Of a DNA stretch of 64,000 bases, positions 1 through 7,853 are shown one piece after another. The stretch covers positions 1-64,000 of the forward strand of contig NZ_JAJNCY010000011.1 in assembly GCF_021026335.1 (NCBI RefSeq), in the 5' to 3' direction. This DNA is from Rhizobium sp. C1 (GTDB lineage: Bacteria; Pseudomonadota; Alphaproteobacteria; Rhizobiales; Rhizobiaceae). The notes beneath the pieces are model-generated. The model worked only from the letters and a program-made list of their open reading frames with translations, did not search any database and was not told the DNA's origin. Each line of letters begins with the position of its first letter. Position 1 is the first letter of the stretch. A program made the position numbers and the translations under genes.

Positions 1-2
1 AA

Positions 3-113
3 CGCACCATTGAAGACACCTGGCGGCATATCGGCGCGCTCGTCCAAACAATCCAACCAGACGAATGCGCCAACTATCTCCAAAACGCAGGATATGTTTC
101 CGTTAAAAGGTGA
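3..113 (+). mobile_element. 3' end of an IS630-family transposase (cut by window edge)
   Basis: The first open frame enters from outside the window and ends at a TGA at 111-113. Its last 36 residues include DTWRHIG and DECANYLQNAGY, the characteristic C-terminal end of IS630-type DDE transposases. The body of the gene lies to the left, so whether the element is intact cannot be judged. No terminal inverted repeat could be defined between the stop and the repair gene that starts nearby on the other strand. It marks an insertion sequence abutting the housekeeping block. Confidence 0.75.
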
Positions 114-119
114 AACGCT

Positions 120-671
120 CTAGTCGAAAAGTCCGGGCAGCATCGGCTCGCCACCGTCGAGATGAACGCCCTCCATCGCCAGGAGCTTCGCCTTGGTGAC
201 AAGACCGCCGGGTGCGGAAAATCCGCCCGGCTTGTTGCCCGCAGCCAGCACCCGATGACACGGCACGACGACCGGCCAAGGATTGCGCGCCATGGCCGTA
301 CCGACCGCCTGCGCGGCTCCCGGAGAACCAGCCAGCCCGGCAAGCTCCCCATAGGTGACGGTCTCGCCTCGCCCCACCTTGCGCAGCGCGTAATAGACCG
401 CCGTTTCGAACGTCGCGATGCCGGCAAAATCCAGAAACACGCCTGAGAAATCGACATCCTCACCATTTGCATAGTCTGCAAGCAACTCTGCCGCATCGGT
501 GGCATGAGCCGGCACCGCACCCCCTGCCCTCCGCGCGCTCTTCGCCAGCCGCGCGGCCGTGGCCGCCGCATCGCGATCGGGCAATTGAACGCGCGTGAGC
601 CCGGCCTCGCTCCACGCGATGCCGCAGACGCCGAGCGCCGTCTCGAAGAGCATATATTCGGCCGAATCCAT
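120..671 (-). CDS. ogt: methylated-DNA--[protein]-cysteine S-methyltransferase
   Basis: This suicide repair enzyme transfers the alkyl group from O6-alkylguanine in DNA to its own cysteine. The active-site motif PCHRVLAAG is near residue 130, within a typical DNA-binding region (GRGETVTYGELA, AVGTAMARNPWP). At 183 residues it matches the short Ogt/MGMT class without an Ada regulatory domain. The frame stays open upstream, but those residues are not protein-like and lie antisense to the next gene. ATG 671 is chosen because conserved sequence begins there; ATG 686 is the alternative. The gene stands alone between the IS630 end and the divergent folate gene. Confidence 0.88.
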   Translation of the reverse strand: MDSAEYMLFETALGVCGIAWSEAGLTRVQLPDRDAAATAARLAKSARRAGGAVPAHATDAAELLADYANGEDVDFSGVFLDFAGIATFETAVYYALRKVGRGETVTYGELAGLAGSPGAAQAVGTAMARNPWPVVVPCHRVLAAGNKPGGFSAPGGLVTKAKLLAMEGVHLDGGEPMLPGLFD

Positions 672-798
672 GGGACGATCTCGCATCGGCCGATTATGCG
701 TTTGAAAGGCCACGATCGCAATCAGCCCCGGCTTGCCAATGCCGCGCGATTTCCTATTGTCGCGCCACACATGCCCCGAAGCCAGACATGAGCACGAC

Positions 799-1365
799 GT
801 GAGCCTGACCAAAGCCGATATCCGAAAAGACCGTCTTGCGTTGCGCGACGCCATCACGGCCGAAGCCCGCATCGAGAAAAGCCTGGCCATGGCCGATCAC
901 GCTGAGGCAATTACCTTCGATCCCGGCACGATCATCTCCGGCTTCATGCCCATCCGCTCCGAAGCCGATGTACGGCCCATGATGTCCGGCTTGCGCGCCC
1001 GCGGCGCACGCCTCTGCCTACCCGTCGTGCTGGACAGGGAAACGATCGTCTTCCGCGAACTGCTCCCCACCGCAACATTGGTGAACACCGGCTTCGGCAC
1101 CTCGGGACCGGGCCCGGACGCAGCGGAACTCGACCCGGACATCCTCCTCATCCCCCTCTCCGCCTTCGACCGTCTCGGCAACCGGATTGGCTACGGCGCC
1201 GGCCATTATGACCGCGCCATCGACCGTTTGTTGCGGAAAGGGCTGAAACCGAGGCTGATCGGCATTGCATTCGACGTCCAGAAGGTGGAAGAAATTCCTG
1301 CAGAACCTCACGACATGCCGCTCGATGCCATTCTGACCGAAAGCGGCCTTATGCCTTTTGGCTAG
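799..1365 (+). CDS. 5-formyltetrahydrofolate cyclo-ligase
   Basis: The enzyme converts 5-formyl-THF to 5,10-methenyl-THF using ATP, returning the storage form of folate to one-carbon metabolism in the cytoplasm. The C-terminal signature RIGYGAGHYDRAI (nucleotide and Mg binding) and the GFMPIRSEADVRPM segment are diagnostic. GTG 799 gives 188 residues beginning MSLTKADIRK, which matches the usual family start. ATG 739 lies in frame upstream but adds a segment without family similarity, and no strong ribosome site supports either start. The next gene begins 12 bases after the stop, suggesting co-transcription. Confidence 0.85.
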   Translation: MSLTKADIRKDRLALRDAITAEARIEKSLAMADHAEAITFDPGTIISGFMPIRSEADVRPMMSGLRARGARLCLPVVLDRETIVFRELLPTATLVNTGFGTSGPGPDAAELDPDILLIPLSAFDRLGNRIGYGAGHYDRAIDRLLRKGLKPRLIGIAFDVQKVEEIPAEPHDMPLDAILTESGLMPFG

Positions 1366-1377
1366 ACTGGACTTAGA

Positions 1378-2199
1378 ATGCGACTGCTGTTTCTGGGTGA
1401 CATGGTAGGCAAGACGGGCCGCACGGCCGTCTGGGAGCGCCTGCCCGGCCTGATTTCCGACTACAAGCTCGACTTCGTCATCGTCAACGGCGAGAACGCC
1501 GCCGGCGGCTTCGGCATCACCGAGCAGATCCATCTCGACACGATCGACGCCGGCGCCGATGTCGTCACCACCGGCAACCATGTCTGGGACCAGAAGGAAG
1601 CCGTCGGCTTTGCCGGCCGCTACGACAACTTCCTGCGCCCCGCCAACTACCCCGCCGGCACGCCCGGCAAGGGCTCCGGCCTCTTCATCGCGAAGAACGG
1701 CGCGCGCGTGCTCGTCGCCAACATCATGGGCCGCGTCTTCATGCATCCGGAGCTGGACGATCCTTTCAAGACCGGCGAAGCGATCCTCGCCGCCTGCCCG
1801 CTCGGCGAACAGGCGGACGCGATCATCTTCGACTTCCACGCGGAAGCCACCTCCGAGAAGCAATGCTTCGGTCACTTCGTCGACGGCCGCGCCTCGCTCG
1901 TCGTCGGCACCCATACCCATGTGCCCACCGCCGACCACCAGATCCTCAACGGCGGCACGGCCTACATGTCGGATGCCGGCATGTGCGGCGACTATGATTC
2001 CTCGCTCGGCATGGAAAAGGAAGAGCCGATCAACCGCTTCATTTCCAAGATGCCGAAGGGCCGCTTCGAGGCCGCCAACGGTCCGGCGACGATCTGCGGG
2101 CTGGCGGTTGAGATCTCGGATCGAACAGGATTGGCGGAGAAAATTGCGCCGCTGCGACTGGGGCCGCGGCTCTCCGAGACAGTGCCGGACTTCTGGTGA
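1378..2199 (+). CDS. YmdB-family metallophosphoesterase (TIGR00282)
   Basis: A calcineurin-like phosphoesterase of 273 residues. The metal-binding motifs are present in order: GDMVGKTGR at the N terminus, NGENAAGGFG near residue 38, TGNHVWD near 65, and VGTHTHVPT near 178. The family includes YmdB, a 2',3'-cyclic-nucleotide phosphodiesterase affecting RNA turnover and biofilm in Bacillus; the role in alphaproteobacteria is not settled. The gene closely follows the folate cyclo-ligase gene and ends before a strong bidirectional hairpin shared with the convergent next gene. Confidence 0.88.
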   Translation: MRLLFLGDMVGKTGRTAVWERLPGLISDYKLDFVIVNGENAAGGFGITEQIHLDTIDAGADVVTTGNHVWDQKEAVGFAGRYDNFLRPANYPAGTPGKGSGLFIAKNGARVLVANIMGRVFMHPELDDPFKTGEAILAACPLGEQADAIIFDFHAEATSEKQCFGHFVDGRASLVVGTHTHVPTADHQILNGGTAYMSDAGMCGDYDSSLGMEKEEPINRFISKMPKGRFEAANGPATICGLAVEISDRTGLAEKIAPLRLGPRLSETVPDFW

Positions 2200-2229
2200 A
2201 GCTGAGCAGCCGTCAGGAAGCAGATACGA

Positions 2230-2259
2230 GAAGAGGCGGGGCCGAAACCCCGCCTCTTC
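2230..2259. terminator. bidirectional hairpin between convergent genes
   Basis: A perfect 12-bp stem, GAAGAGGCGGGG with its complement, closes a CCGAAA loop. It lies midway between the convergent YmdB-like and pyridoxamine-oxidase-like genes. On the plus strand it is followed by ATTTGAT, a weak U tract. Its position and strength fit a shared intrinsic terminator. Confidence 0.75.
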
Positions 2260-2275
2260 ATTTGATGTGAACGCT

Positions 2276-2779
2276 TTATGCGAACGCGATATGCTTGTGA
2301 ACGCCGACGTCCGGCTCGTGTTCAGGCTTGAGATTGGCCTTGGCGATCTCCCAGCCGAAGGTGAGAAGATTGCCGGTCGAGGCCCAGAAATTGCACTCCG
2401 TCGGGCGGAAATGCAGCATGGTCAGGTTCGGATCGTTCTTGCCGCCTTCATACCAGGCCTCGACGACGGAGCTCCAGTATTCTTCGATGCGCCGCGGATC
2501 GGCATCGACGGCAATTGGTCCCCGGAACATGGCGTGGAAATCATGGTCTTTGCCAACCACGCAGAAGATTGCCTGACCGCCATTCATCACCGAACGAACG
2601 AGGTCGCTGTCCCGGCGGGTGTAGAACCAGATCGACTTGGTCGCGAGATCCAGATTGGGTGCCATCGGCTGAAGGCCGAAGCTCTCCTTTTCAAGCCCGA
2701 GCATACCGGCCGAAATGCGGTCGAGTTCATCCCAGACGAGCTTTTCCGGATCCGTTTTCGCAGTCGAGAGGCTTACCAT
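2276..2779 (-). CDS. pyridoxamine 5'-phosphate oxidase-fold (FMN-binding split-barrel) protein
   Basis: A 167-residue protein resembling the general-stress-protein-26/PNPOx-like split-barrel family, which binds FMN or F420. Recognisable segments are IWFYTRRDSDLVR, the GQAIFCVVGKDHDFHAMFRG strand pair, and EEYWSSVVEAWYEGG. True PdxH substrate residues cannot be assigned, so the family fold is firm but the reaction is not. ATG 2779 is preferred because a GGAAGG ribosome site lies 8 bases before it; ATG 2785 sits too close to that site. A long in-frame extension upstream is antisense to yebC and is not coding. Confidence 0.8.
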   Translation of the reverse strand: MVSLSTAKTDPEKLVWDELDRISAGMLGLEKESFGLQPMAPNLDLATKSIWFYTRRDSDLVRSVMNGGQAIFCVVGKDHDFHAMFRGPIAVDADPRRIEEYWSSVVEAWYEGGKNDPNLTMLHFRPTECNFWASTGNLLTFGWEIAKANLKPEHEPDVGVHKHIAFA

Positions 2780-2930
2780 GGTCATATCCTTCCATTTTCG
2801 TGTGGGGTGACATTCAGTCCGGATAATCCCCGACCGTACGAAATGGTTCCACATCTGGACGAAGCGCCTCAAAATCCTTATAAGGCGCCAAAATCTCGAA
2901 AATTCCTGATGAAATACGCATAGGGGTGCC

Positions 2931-3677
2931 ATGGCTGGCCATTCACAGTTCAAGAACATCATGCATCGCAAGGGCAAGCAGGACAGCGTTCGGTCCAAGC
3001 TCTTCTCGAAGCTCGCCCGCGAAATCACCGTTGCCGCCAAGGCCGGCCTGCCGGATCCTGCCATGAACGCCCGCCTGCGTCTGGCCATCCAGAACGCCAA
3101 GGCGCAGTCCATGCCGAAGGACAATATCGACCGCGCCATCAAGAAGGCAGCGGGTGCCGACGGCGAGAACTATGATGAAGTCCGCTACGAAGGCTACGGC
3201 CCCGGCGGTGTCGCCGTCATCGTCGAGGCGCTGACCGACAACCGCAACCGCACCGCCTCCAATGTTCGCTCGCTCTTCACCAAGGCCGGCGGCGCACTCG
3301 GCGAAACCGGATCGGTGTCCTTCTCCTTCGACCGCGTCGGCGAAATCACCTACAAGGCCTCAGTGGGCGACGCCGACAAGGTGATGGAAGCGGCGATCGA
3401 AGCCGGCGCCGAGGACGTTGAGTCCAACGAAGAAGGCCACACGATCTATTGCGGCTTCGAGGACACAAACGAAGTCGCCAAGGCGCTCGAAGCCGTTCTC
3501 GGCGAAGCCGAAACCGTCAAGTCCGTCTGGAAGCCGCAGAACACGGTTCCGGTCGACGAGGAAAAGGCACAGTCGCTGATGAAACTCATCGACAACCTCG
3601 AAGACGATGACGACGTACAGAACGTCTACTCGAACTTCGAAGTGTCGGATGAAGTCATGGCCAAGCTCTCGGCCTGA
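2931..3677 (+). CDS. YebC/PmpR family protein (transcription/translation regulator)
   Basis: A 248-residue YebC protein recognised from its N-terminal signature [14 protein letters not shown], the [11 protein letters not shown] helix and the [14 protein letters not shown] segment. Family members act as DNA-binding regulators (PmpR, RuvC-region regulators) or as factors relieving ribosome stalling. AGGGG precedes the ATG at proper distance. In many proteobacteria yebC sits directly upstream of ruvC; here the two are separated by about 6.7 kb of unrelated genes. Confidence 0.93.
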   Translation: MAGHSQFKNIMHRKGKQDSVRSKLFSKLAREITVAAKAGLPDPAMNARLRLAIQNAKAQSMPKDNIDRAIKKAAGADGENYDEVRYEGYGPGGVAVIVEALTDNRNRTASNVRSLFTKAGGALGETGSVSFSFDRVGEITYKASVGDADKVMEAAIEAGAEDVESNEEGHTIYCGFEDTNEVAKALEAVLGEAETVKSVWKPQNTVPVDEEKAQSLMKLIDNLEDDDDVQNVYSNFEVSDEVMAKLSA

Positions 3678-3727
3678 CGGGCTTTTATGTGTCAAGCACG
3701 GGCCTATCCGGGGCCCGGTCATATCGG

Positions 3728-3755
3728 ATGCGGGGCTTGAAAGGCTCCGCATTTT
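3728..3755 (+). terminator. intrinsic terminator after yebC
   Basis: A stem starting ATGCGG and ending CCGCAT, with a G-U pair and a short loop, is followed directly by TTTTG. It lies about 50 bases after the yebC stop, in the orientation expected to end its transcript. Confidence 0.6.
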
Positions 3756-3831
3756 GACGTTCAGGGAACTGGCCTTACCTCTCTATTCGAGGGTTTGGGT
3801 TGTCTTCTCGGAAAAAGGGCGCGTTTAGGTG

Positions 3832-4650
3832 ATGCAACAGTCCGGCCATCTGAACTCCCTTGTCGACACGCCGTTTTCCGGCGTCCGAATCCTGCCGATC
3901 ACGCAGGCGACATCGGCAACCTTCACCGATCTCTATTTCAGCCTGACCTTCCTGTTTTTCATCCGGACCGGCTCGAAGCGGGTCATGTGCCCGCGCAACG
4001 GCGAAGTGGTGGGTGAAGCCGGAGACCTGATGATCGTTCCGCCGGGCTCGGTGATCACACTGGAAAACCGCCCGATCCTGAATGCGCATTACCGTGCTGA
4101 TGGCGTGTGTTTCGCAAACGATCTGGTCGATCAAGTCTTCGCGGAGCAGGCGCGCCAGACATCGCCGGGGATTCAGCTACTGCGGGCCGAAACTCACCGC
4201 CCGCTGAATATCCTCTCCCTGATCCGCGAAACGCTGGAAAGACACGATCTGCCGGCAGAAATCCGCCAGCATCGCCTGCTCGAACCGCTGATCTGGCTGC
4301 GCCAGAACGGCATTACCCTGCCCCGCAGGGGCGACGATTCACCCTGGAGCGCGGTCCGACGGCTGATCGACAACGATGTCAGCCGGGGATGGCGCGTCAC
4401 GGAGGTCGCGCGGCATTTCGGCATGAGCGAGGCGACCTTCCGGCGCTGGCTTGCAAAATCCGGCCCCGGCTTCGCGCAGATCCTCCTGCATACGAGGCTC
4501 GAAAAAGGCCTCACCCTACTGCAGACAACCGCCATGCCCGTCTCGCAGATCGCACTCGAATGCGGCTTCAAGACACCCTCGCATTTCTCGGACGCCTTTC
4601 GAAAAAGGTTCGGCATCAAGCCGAAAATGATCCGATCGACGGAAGATTGA
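3832..4650 (+). CDS. AraC-family transcriptional regulator
   Basis: A 272-residue regulator with an N-terminal cupin-like sensing domain (roughly 1-160, including GDLMIVPPGSVITLEN) and a C-terminal double helix-turn-helix. The first helix pair is around HFGMSEATFRRWL and the second around ALECGFKTPSHFSDAFRKRFG, the AraC signature. GTG 3829 immediately precedes the ATG chosen here. The PEBP gene begins 99 bases downstream in the same direction and is a plausible target, but no operator could be identified. The ligand is unknown. Confidence 0.88.
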   Translation: MQQSGHLNSLVDTPFSGVRILPITQATSATFTDLYFSLTFLFFIRTGSKRVMCPRNGEVVGEAGDLMIVPPGSVITLENRPILNAHYRADGVCFANDLVDQVFAEQARQTSPGIQLLRAETHRPLNILSLIRETLERHDLPAEIRQHRLLEPLIWLRQNGITLPRRGDDSPWSAVRRLIDNDVSRGWRVTEVARHFGMSEATFRRWLAKSGPGFAQILLHTRLEKGLTLLQTTAMPVSQIALECGFKTPSHFSDAFRKRFGIKPKMIRSTED

Positions 4651-4749
4651 TCGTTATTCGACAGTCTCTGATCGCAAACCGGAAGCGCGCCAGCGCACCG
4701 GCGTCTATCAAATCCAGCGTGATCAACCGTCTGGAAAGGACATGTCATC

Positions 4750-5298
4750 ATGCTAGGAAAAGCCTTCTTCTTAGCCGCATTTTTGGCCGCCGCTGCAGCG
4801 AGTGCCGTCAGCGCTCAGGACTTCAAACTGTCGAGCACATCGATTGCCGAGGGCGCGCAGCTTGCCCCCACCTTCGTCTTCAAGGGCTTTGGCTGCGACG
4901 GCGGCAATGTGTCGCCGCAGCTCTCCTGGTCCGGCGCGCCCAAGGGCACGAAAAGCTTCGCCATTTCTGCCTACGATCCGGACGCTCCGACTGGCTCCGG
5001 ATGGTGGCACTGGAATGTCGTGAACATCCCTGCCTCGGTGAACACAATTGACCTTGCCGCCAGCGGCAACGGCAGGATGCCGGCGGGCTCGGTTGAACTC
5101 ACCAACGACTACGGTGTGCCGGGCTTCGGCGGCGCCTGCCCGCCTCCGGGGGAAGTCCACCGCTATATCTTCACCGTTCACGCCCTGTCGGCGGAGCGCC
5201 TGGACCTGCCGAGGAATGCAAGCAATGCACTCGCCGGCTTCATGATCGGCGCGAGCACGATTGCAAGCGCCCATATCACGGCCGTCTTCAACCGCTGA
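4750..5298 (+). CDS. periplasmic YbhB/YbcL-type PEBP (Raf kinase inhibitor-like) protein
   Basis: A 182-residue phosphatidylethanolamine-binding-protein-fold protein. Residues 1-22 form a clear Sec signal peptide ending SAVSA, so the product should be periplasmic. The ligand pocket motifs are intact: YDPDAP, WWHWNVVNIP and GGACPPPGEVHRY. Bacterial members have no established substrate. It follows the AraC regulator and precedes the metal-efflux genes, from which it is separated by an operator-like element. Confidence 0.88.
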   Translation: MLGKAFFLAAFLAAAAASAVSAQDFKLSSTSIAEGAQLAPTFVFKGFGCDGGNVSPQLSWSGAPKGTKSFAISAYDPDAPTGSGWWHWNVVNIPASVNTIDLAASGNGRMPAGSVELTNDYGVPGFGGACPPPGEVHRYIFTVHALSAERLDLPRNASNALAGFMIGASTIASAHITAVFNR

Positions 5299-5370
5299 CA
5301 CTCGAGAAGCAAAGCCCGGTGGCCGGTTTAGGCCGGCCGCTGGCCCGATCGCGCCCTTGCATGATTGGTC

Positions 5371-5393
5371 AATATAGGGTACCCCCCTATATT
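5371..5393 (+). promoter_or_regulatory. putative RcnR/DmeR-type metal-responsive operator
   Basis: Two perfect 8-base arms, AATATAGG and CCTATATT, flank a G/C-rich 7-base centre containing a C tract. AT-rich inverted repeats around a G/C tract are the hallmark of RcnR-class operators. The site lies 18 bases upstream of the dmeF start codon, where a bound repressor would block transcription. The matching repressor is the second gene of the unit. Palindrome seen directly; function inferred. Confidence 0.7.
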
Positions 5394-5410
5394 AAATCAG
5401 GAGCGCAATC

Positions 5411-6421
5411 ATGAGCGACCACCACACCCATCCTCATCCACACGATCGCCATCAGGATCACGCTCACATCGCGCAGCCAGCACTGCACGAACATGTCTTC
5501 CTCGGCGAAGGCCATGCCCGCAACGAGAGGCGGACGTGGATCGTGATTGCCGTCACCGCCACGATGATGGTCGTCGAGATCGTCGCCGGCAATGTCTACG
5601 GTTCGATGGCGCTGGTGGCGGATGGCTGGCACATGTCCACCCATGCGGCGGCGATGCTGATCGCGGCGCTCGCCTATTCATACGCCCGCCGCCACGCGAG
5701 AAACCACCGCTTCACCTTCGGCACCGGCAAGCTCGGCGATCTCGCAGGCTTCACCAGCGCCATCGTTTTGGCGATGATCGCGTTGCTGATCGCCTGGGAA
5801 AGCATCATGCGGCTGCGCGCGCCAATCGCGATCAACTTCCGCGAGGCAATCCTGATCGCCGTCATCGGTCTTGCCGTGAACCTCGTCTGCGCCTGGCTCC
5901 TCAAGGACGATCATCACCATCATGGTCATTCTCACGGGCACGATCATGGCCATGACCGCCATGATGGCGGTCACGATCATCACGGCCACGGCGGCAAGGA
6001 CCAGAACCTCCGCGCCGCCTATGTGCATGTCCTGGCCGATGCCTTCACCTCCGTGCTCGCCATCCTCGCGCTGACGCTGGGCAGCCTTTACGGCTGGTCC
6101 TGGCTCGATCCGGTCATGGGCGTGGTCGGCTCTCTCGTCATCGCCAACTGGTCGTGGAGCCTGATCCGCGACACCGGTGCCACATTGCTGGACTATGTGC
6201 CGGAAGACGAGGATCTGCCGGAGGAAATTCGCGACATCGTGTCCCGCGAAGGCGCCGAGATCGTAGACCTGCATGTCTGGCAGCTCGGCCCCGGCCACCA
6301 TGGCGCCATCGTCTCTATCCTGACGGACGAGCCCAAGGCGCCCTCTTATTACCGCGAGAAGCTTGCGGCGATCCACGATCTGTCGCATGTGACGGTCGAA
6401 GTGGAAGCACGCGCCGCGTGA
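5411..6421 (+). CDS. dmeF: cobalt/nickel efflux protein, cation diffusion facilitator family (DmeF)
   Basis: A 336-residue CDF inner-membrane exporter that drives divalent metal out in exchange for protons. The N terminus is histidine-rich (residues 4-30). TM2 carries the DmeF-type site ADGWHMSTHAAAM, and TM5 carries VHVLADAFTSV. Between TM4 and TM5 is a long His/Asp/Gly loop (about residues 168-197), typical of metal-capturing CDF loops. The adjacent RcnR-like sensor and the operator-like palindrome make Co/Ni, rather than Zn, the likely cargo. The gene order is dmeF then dmeR, with a 24-base gap. Confidence 0.9.
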   Translation: MSDHHTHPHPHDRHQDHAHIAQPALHEHVFLGEGHARNERRTWIVIAVTATMMVVEIVAGNVYGSMALVADGWHMSTHAAAMLIAALAYSYARRHARNHRFTFGTGKLGDLAGFTSAIVLAMIALLIAWESIMRLRAPIAINFREAILIAVIGLAVNLVCAWLLKDDHHHHGHSHGHDHGHDRHDGGHDHHGHGGKDQNLRAAYVHVLADAFTSVLAILALTLGSLYGWSWLDPVMGVVGSLVIANWSWSLIRDTGATLLDYVPEDEDLPEEIRDIVSREGAEIVDLHVWQLGPGHHGAIVSILTDEPKAPSYYREKLAAIHDLSHVTVEVEARAA

Positions 6422-6445
6422 CGGGCGAAGACAGGGCCATGGGAC

Positions 6446-6721
6446 ATGACGCATACGATCCGTGAAAAGCAGAAACTCATCAACCGCGTCCGCCGCCTGC
6501 GCGGGCAGATGGAAGCGGTCGAGCGCATGCTGGAGGAAGAGAAGGGCTGCGCGGAAGTCATGCAGCTCATCGCCGGCATCCGCGGCGCGGTCAACGGGCT
6601 GATGGCCGAGGTGATCGAAGACCACATCCACCACCACCTCGCCGCCCCCGAACTGACGCAGGCAGACCGCAACGAGGCGGCAGGGGAATTGGTGGACGTG
6701 GTTCGGGCTTATCTGAAGTAG
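6446..6721 (+). CDS. dmeR: metal-sensing repressor of the RcnR/CsoR/FrmR family (DmeR)
   Basis: A 91-residue all-helical DUF156 repressor. Counting from the start, His3, Cys35, His60 and His64 are all present, which is exactly the Co/Ni ligand set known from E. coli RcnR; copper CsoR and formaldehyde FrmR have other sets. The sensor should therefore release DNA on binding cobalt or nickel. It follows dmeF in one transcription unit. Its likely target is the palindrome at 5371-5393, which would make the pair self-regulated. It ends 3 bases before the stop of the convergent flavin oxidoreductase gene. Confidence 0.9.
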   Translation: MTHTIREKQKLINRVRRLRGQMEAVERMLEEEKGCAEVMQLIAGIRGAVNGLMAEVIEDHIHHHLAAPELTQADRNEAAGELVDVVRAYLK

Positions 6722-6724
6722 GCG

Positions 6725-7720
6725 TCAAGCCGCCTCAAACACGCCCATCTCCGAAACCGCCTTCACGGCGGCCAATCGCTTTTCCACGTCGAAGATCGTG
6801 AACGACACGATGATCTCGTCAGCCTCGGTGTCCTTGATGAAGCGCGAGAGCTTTGCCTCGACCGTCTCCTTTGCCCCCACCGCGGCGAATTGCAGCGTGT
6901 GCTCCACCATGGTCCGCTCCATCGGCGTCCAGTGCTCGTCCATGTCGGCAACCGGCGGCGGATATTGTCCGGGCCGGCCGCGCCGCAGGTTGACGAATTG
7001 CTGCTGGGCGGAGGTGAAGTAATAGGCCGCCTCGTCGTCCGTCTCGGCCACAACCCCCATGACGCCCGCCATGACATAGGGCTGGTCCAACTGGTCAGAT
7101 GGCTGGAAGCGTGACCGATAGATGTCGATCGCCTCGAAAAGCTGATCCGGCGCGAAATGCGAGGCAAAGGCATAAGGCAGGCCAAGCGCCGCTGCCAGAT
7201 GTGCGCTATAGAGGCTGGAGCCGAGAATATAGAGCGGCACCTGCGATCCCATGCCCGGCACGGCAATCACCCGCTGGCCGTCGGCGCGCGACCCGAGCCA
7301 GGCCTTCAGCTCCAGAATGTCATCGGGAAACCGCTCGGCGGCCGCCTGCATGTCGCGGCGCAAGGCCCGCGCCGTCGCCATATCTGTCCCCGGCGCACGA
7401 CCCAGACCCAGATCGACGCGACCGGGAAACAGCGCGGCCAGCGTCCCGAACTGTTCGGCGATGATATAGGGCGAATGGTTGGGCAGCATGATGCCGCCCG
7501 AGCCGATGCGGATGCGTTTCGTCGCATAACCGGCGTGACCGATCACGAGCGAAGTGGCAGCACTTGCGATGCCCGTCATGCCGTGATGCTCGGCAAGCCA
7601 GAAGCGTTTGTATCCCGCATCTTCCGCCGCCACCGCCATCCGCCGCGTATTCTCCAGCGCGTCGGAAACCGTCGAGCCCTCGCTGATGGTGGAAAGATCG
7701 AGAACGGAGAAGTAGGTCAT
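6725..7720 (-). CDS. LLM-class flavin-dependent oxidoreductase
   Basis: A 331-residue luciferase-like monooxygenase of the TIM-barrel bacterial luciferase superfamily, in the 'alkane/MsnO8-like' group. Diagnostic segments are [40 protein letters not shown] and [14 protein letters not shown]. It uses reduced flavin and oxygen; the substrate is unknown. ATG 7720 is chosen because AAAGG precedes it by a suitable gap; an in-frame GTG at 7729 is less well placed. An inverted repeat just upstream may be a repressor site. Confidence 0.88.
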   Translation of the reverse strand: MTYFSVLDLSTISEGSTVSDALENTRRMAVAAEDAGYKRFWLAEHHGMTGIASAATSLVIGHAGYATKRIRIGSGGIMLPNHSPYIIAEQFGTLAALFPGRVDLGLGRAPGTDMATARALRRDMQAAAERFPDDILELKAWLGSRADGQRVIAVPGMGSQVPLYILGSSLYSAHLAAALGLPYAFASHFAPDQLFEAIDIYRSRFQPSDQLDQPYVMAGVMGVVAETDDEAAYYFTSAQQQFVNLRRGRPGQYPPPVADMDEHWTPMERTMVEHTLQFAAVGAKETVEAKLSRFIKDTEADEIIVSFTIFDVEKRLAAVKAVSEMGVFEAA

Positions 7721-7734
7721 GGTAGGCACCTTTA

Positions 7735-7747
7735 GGAACTATGTTCC
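7735..7747. promoter_or_regulatory. short inverted repeat upstream of the LLM oxidoreductase gene
   Basis: GGAAC and GTTCC flank a 3-base TAT centre, 15 bases upstream of the start codon. Such a position fits an operator for a repressor such as an HxlR-type regulator often linked to LLM genes, but no such regulator gene is nearby. The repeat is seen directly; the role is a guess. Confidence 0.35.
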
Positions 7748-7853
7748 CTATCTAGTGCACCCCGACTGCAATCCCAAGACCGTGGGATTCAAAAATAGCA
7801 AGCAGGGCGAAAGACGCAGCTGACCTCCCTGGCGGCAGGTCCGCGCGTGTATG

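Noticed and set aside
5915-6000. Repeated cat/cac triplets looking like a tandem repeat
   Set aside because: They encode the His-rich cytoplasmic loop of DmeF, a normal feature of the family, not a DNA repeat array.
7770-7789. AATCCCA/TGGGATT hairpin downstream of the chemoreceptor gene
   Set aside because: Only 7 bp and not followed by a U tract in the needed direction; left unannotated.
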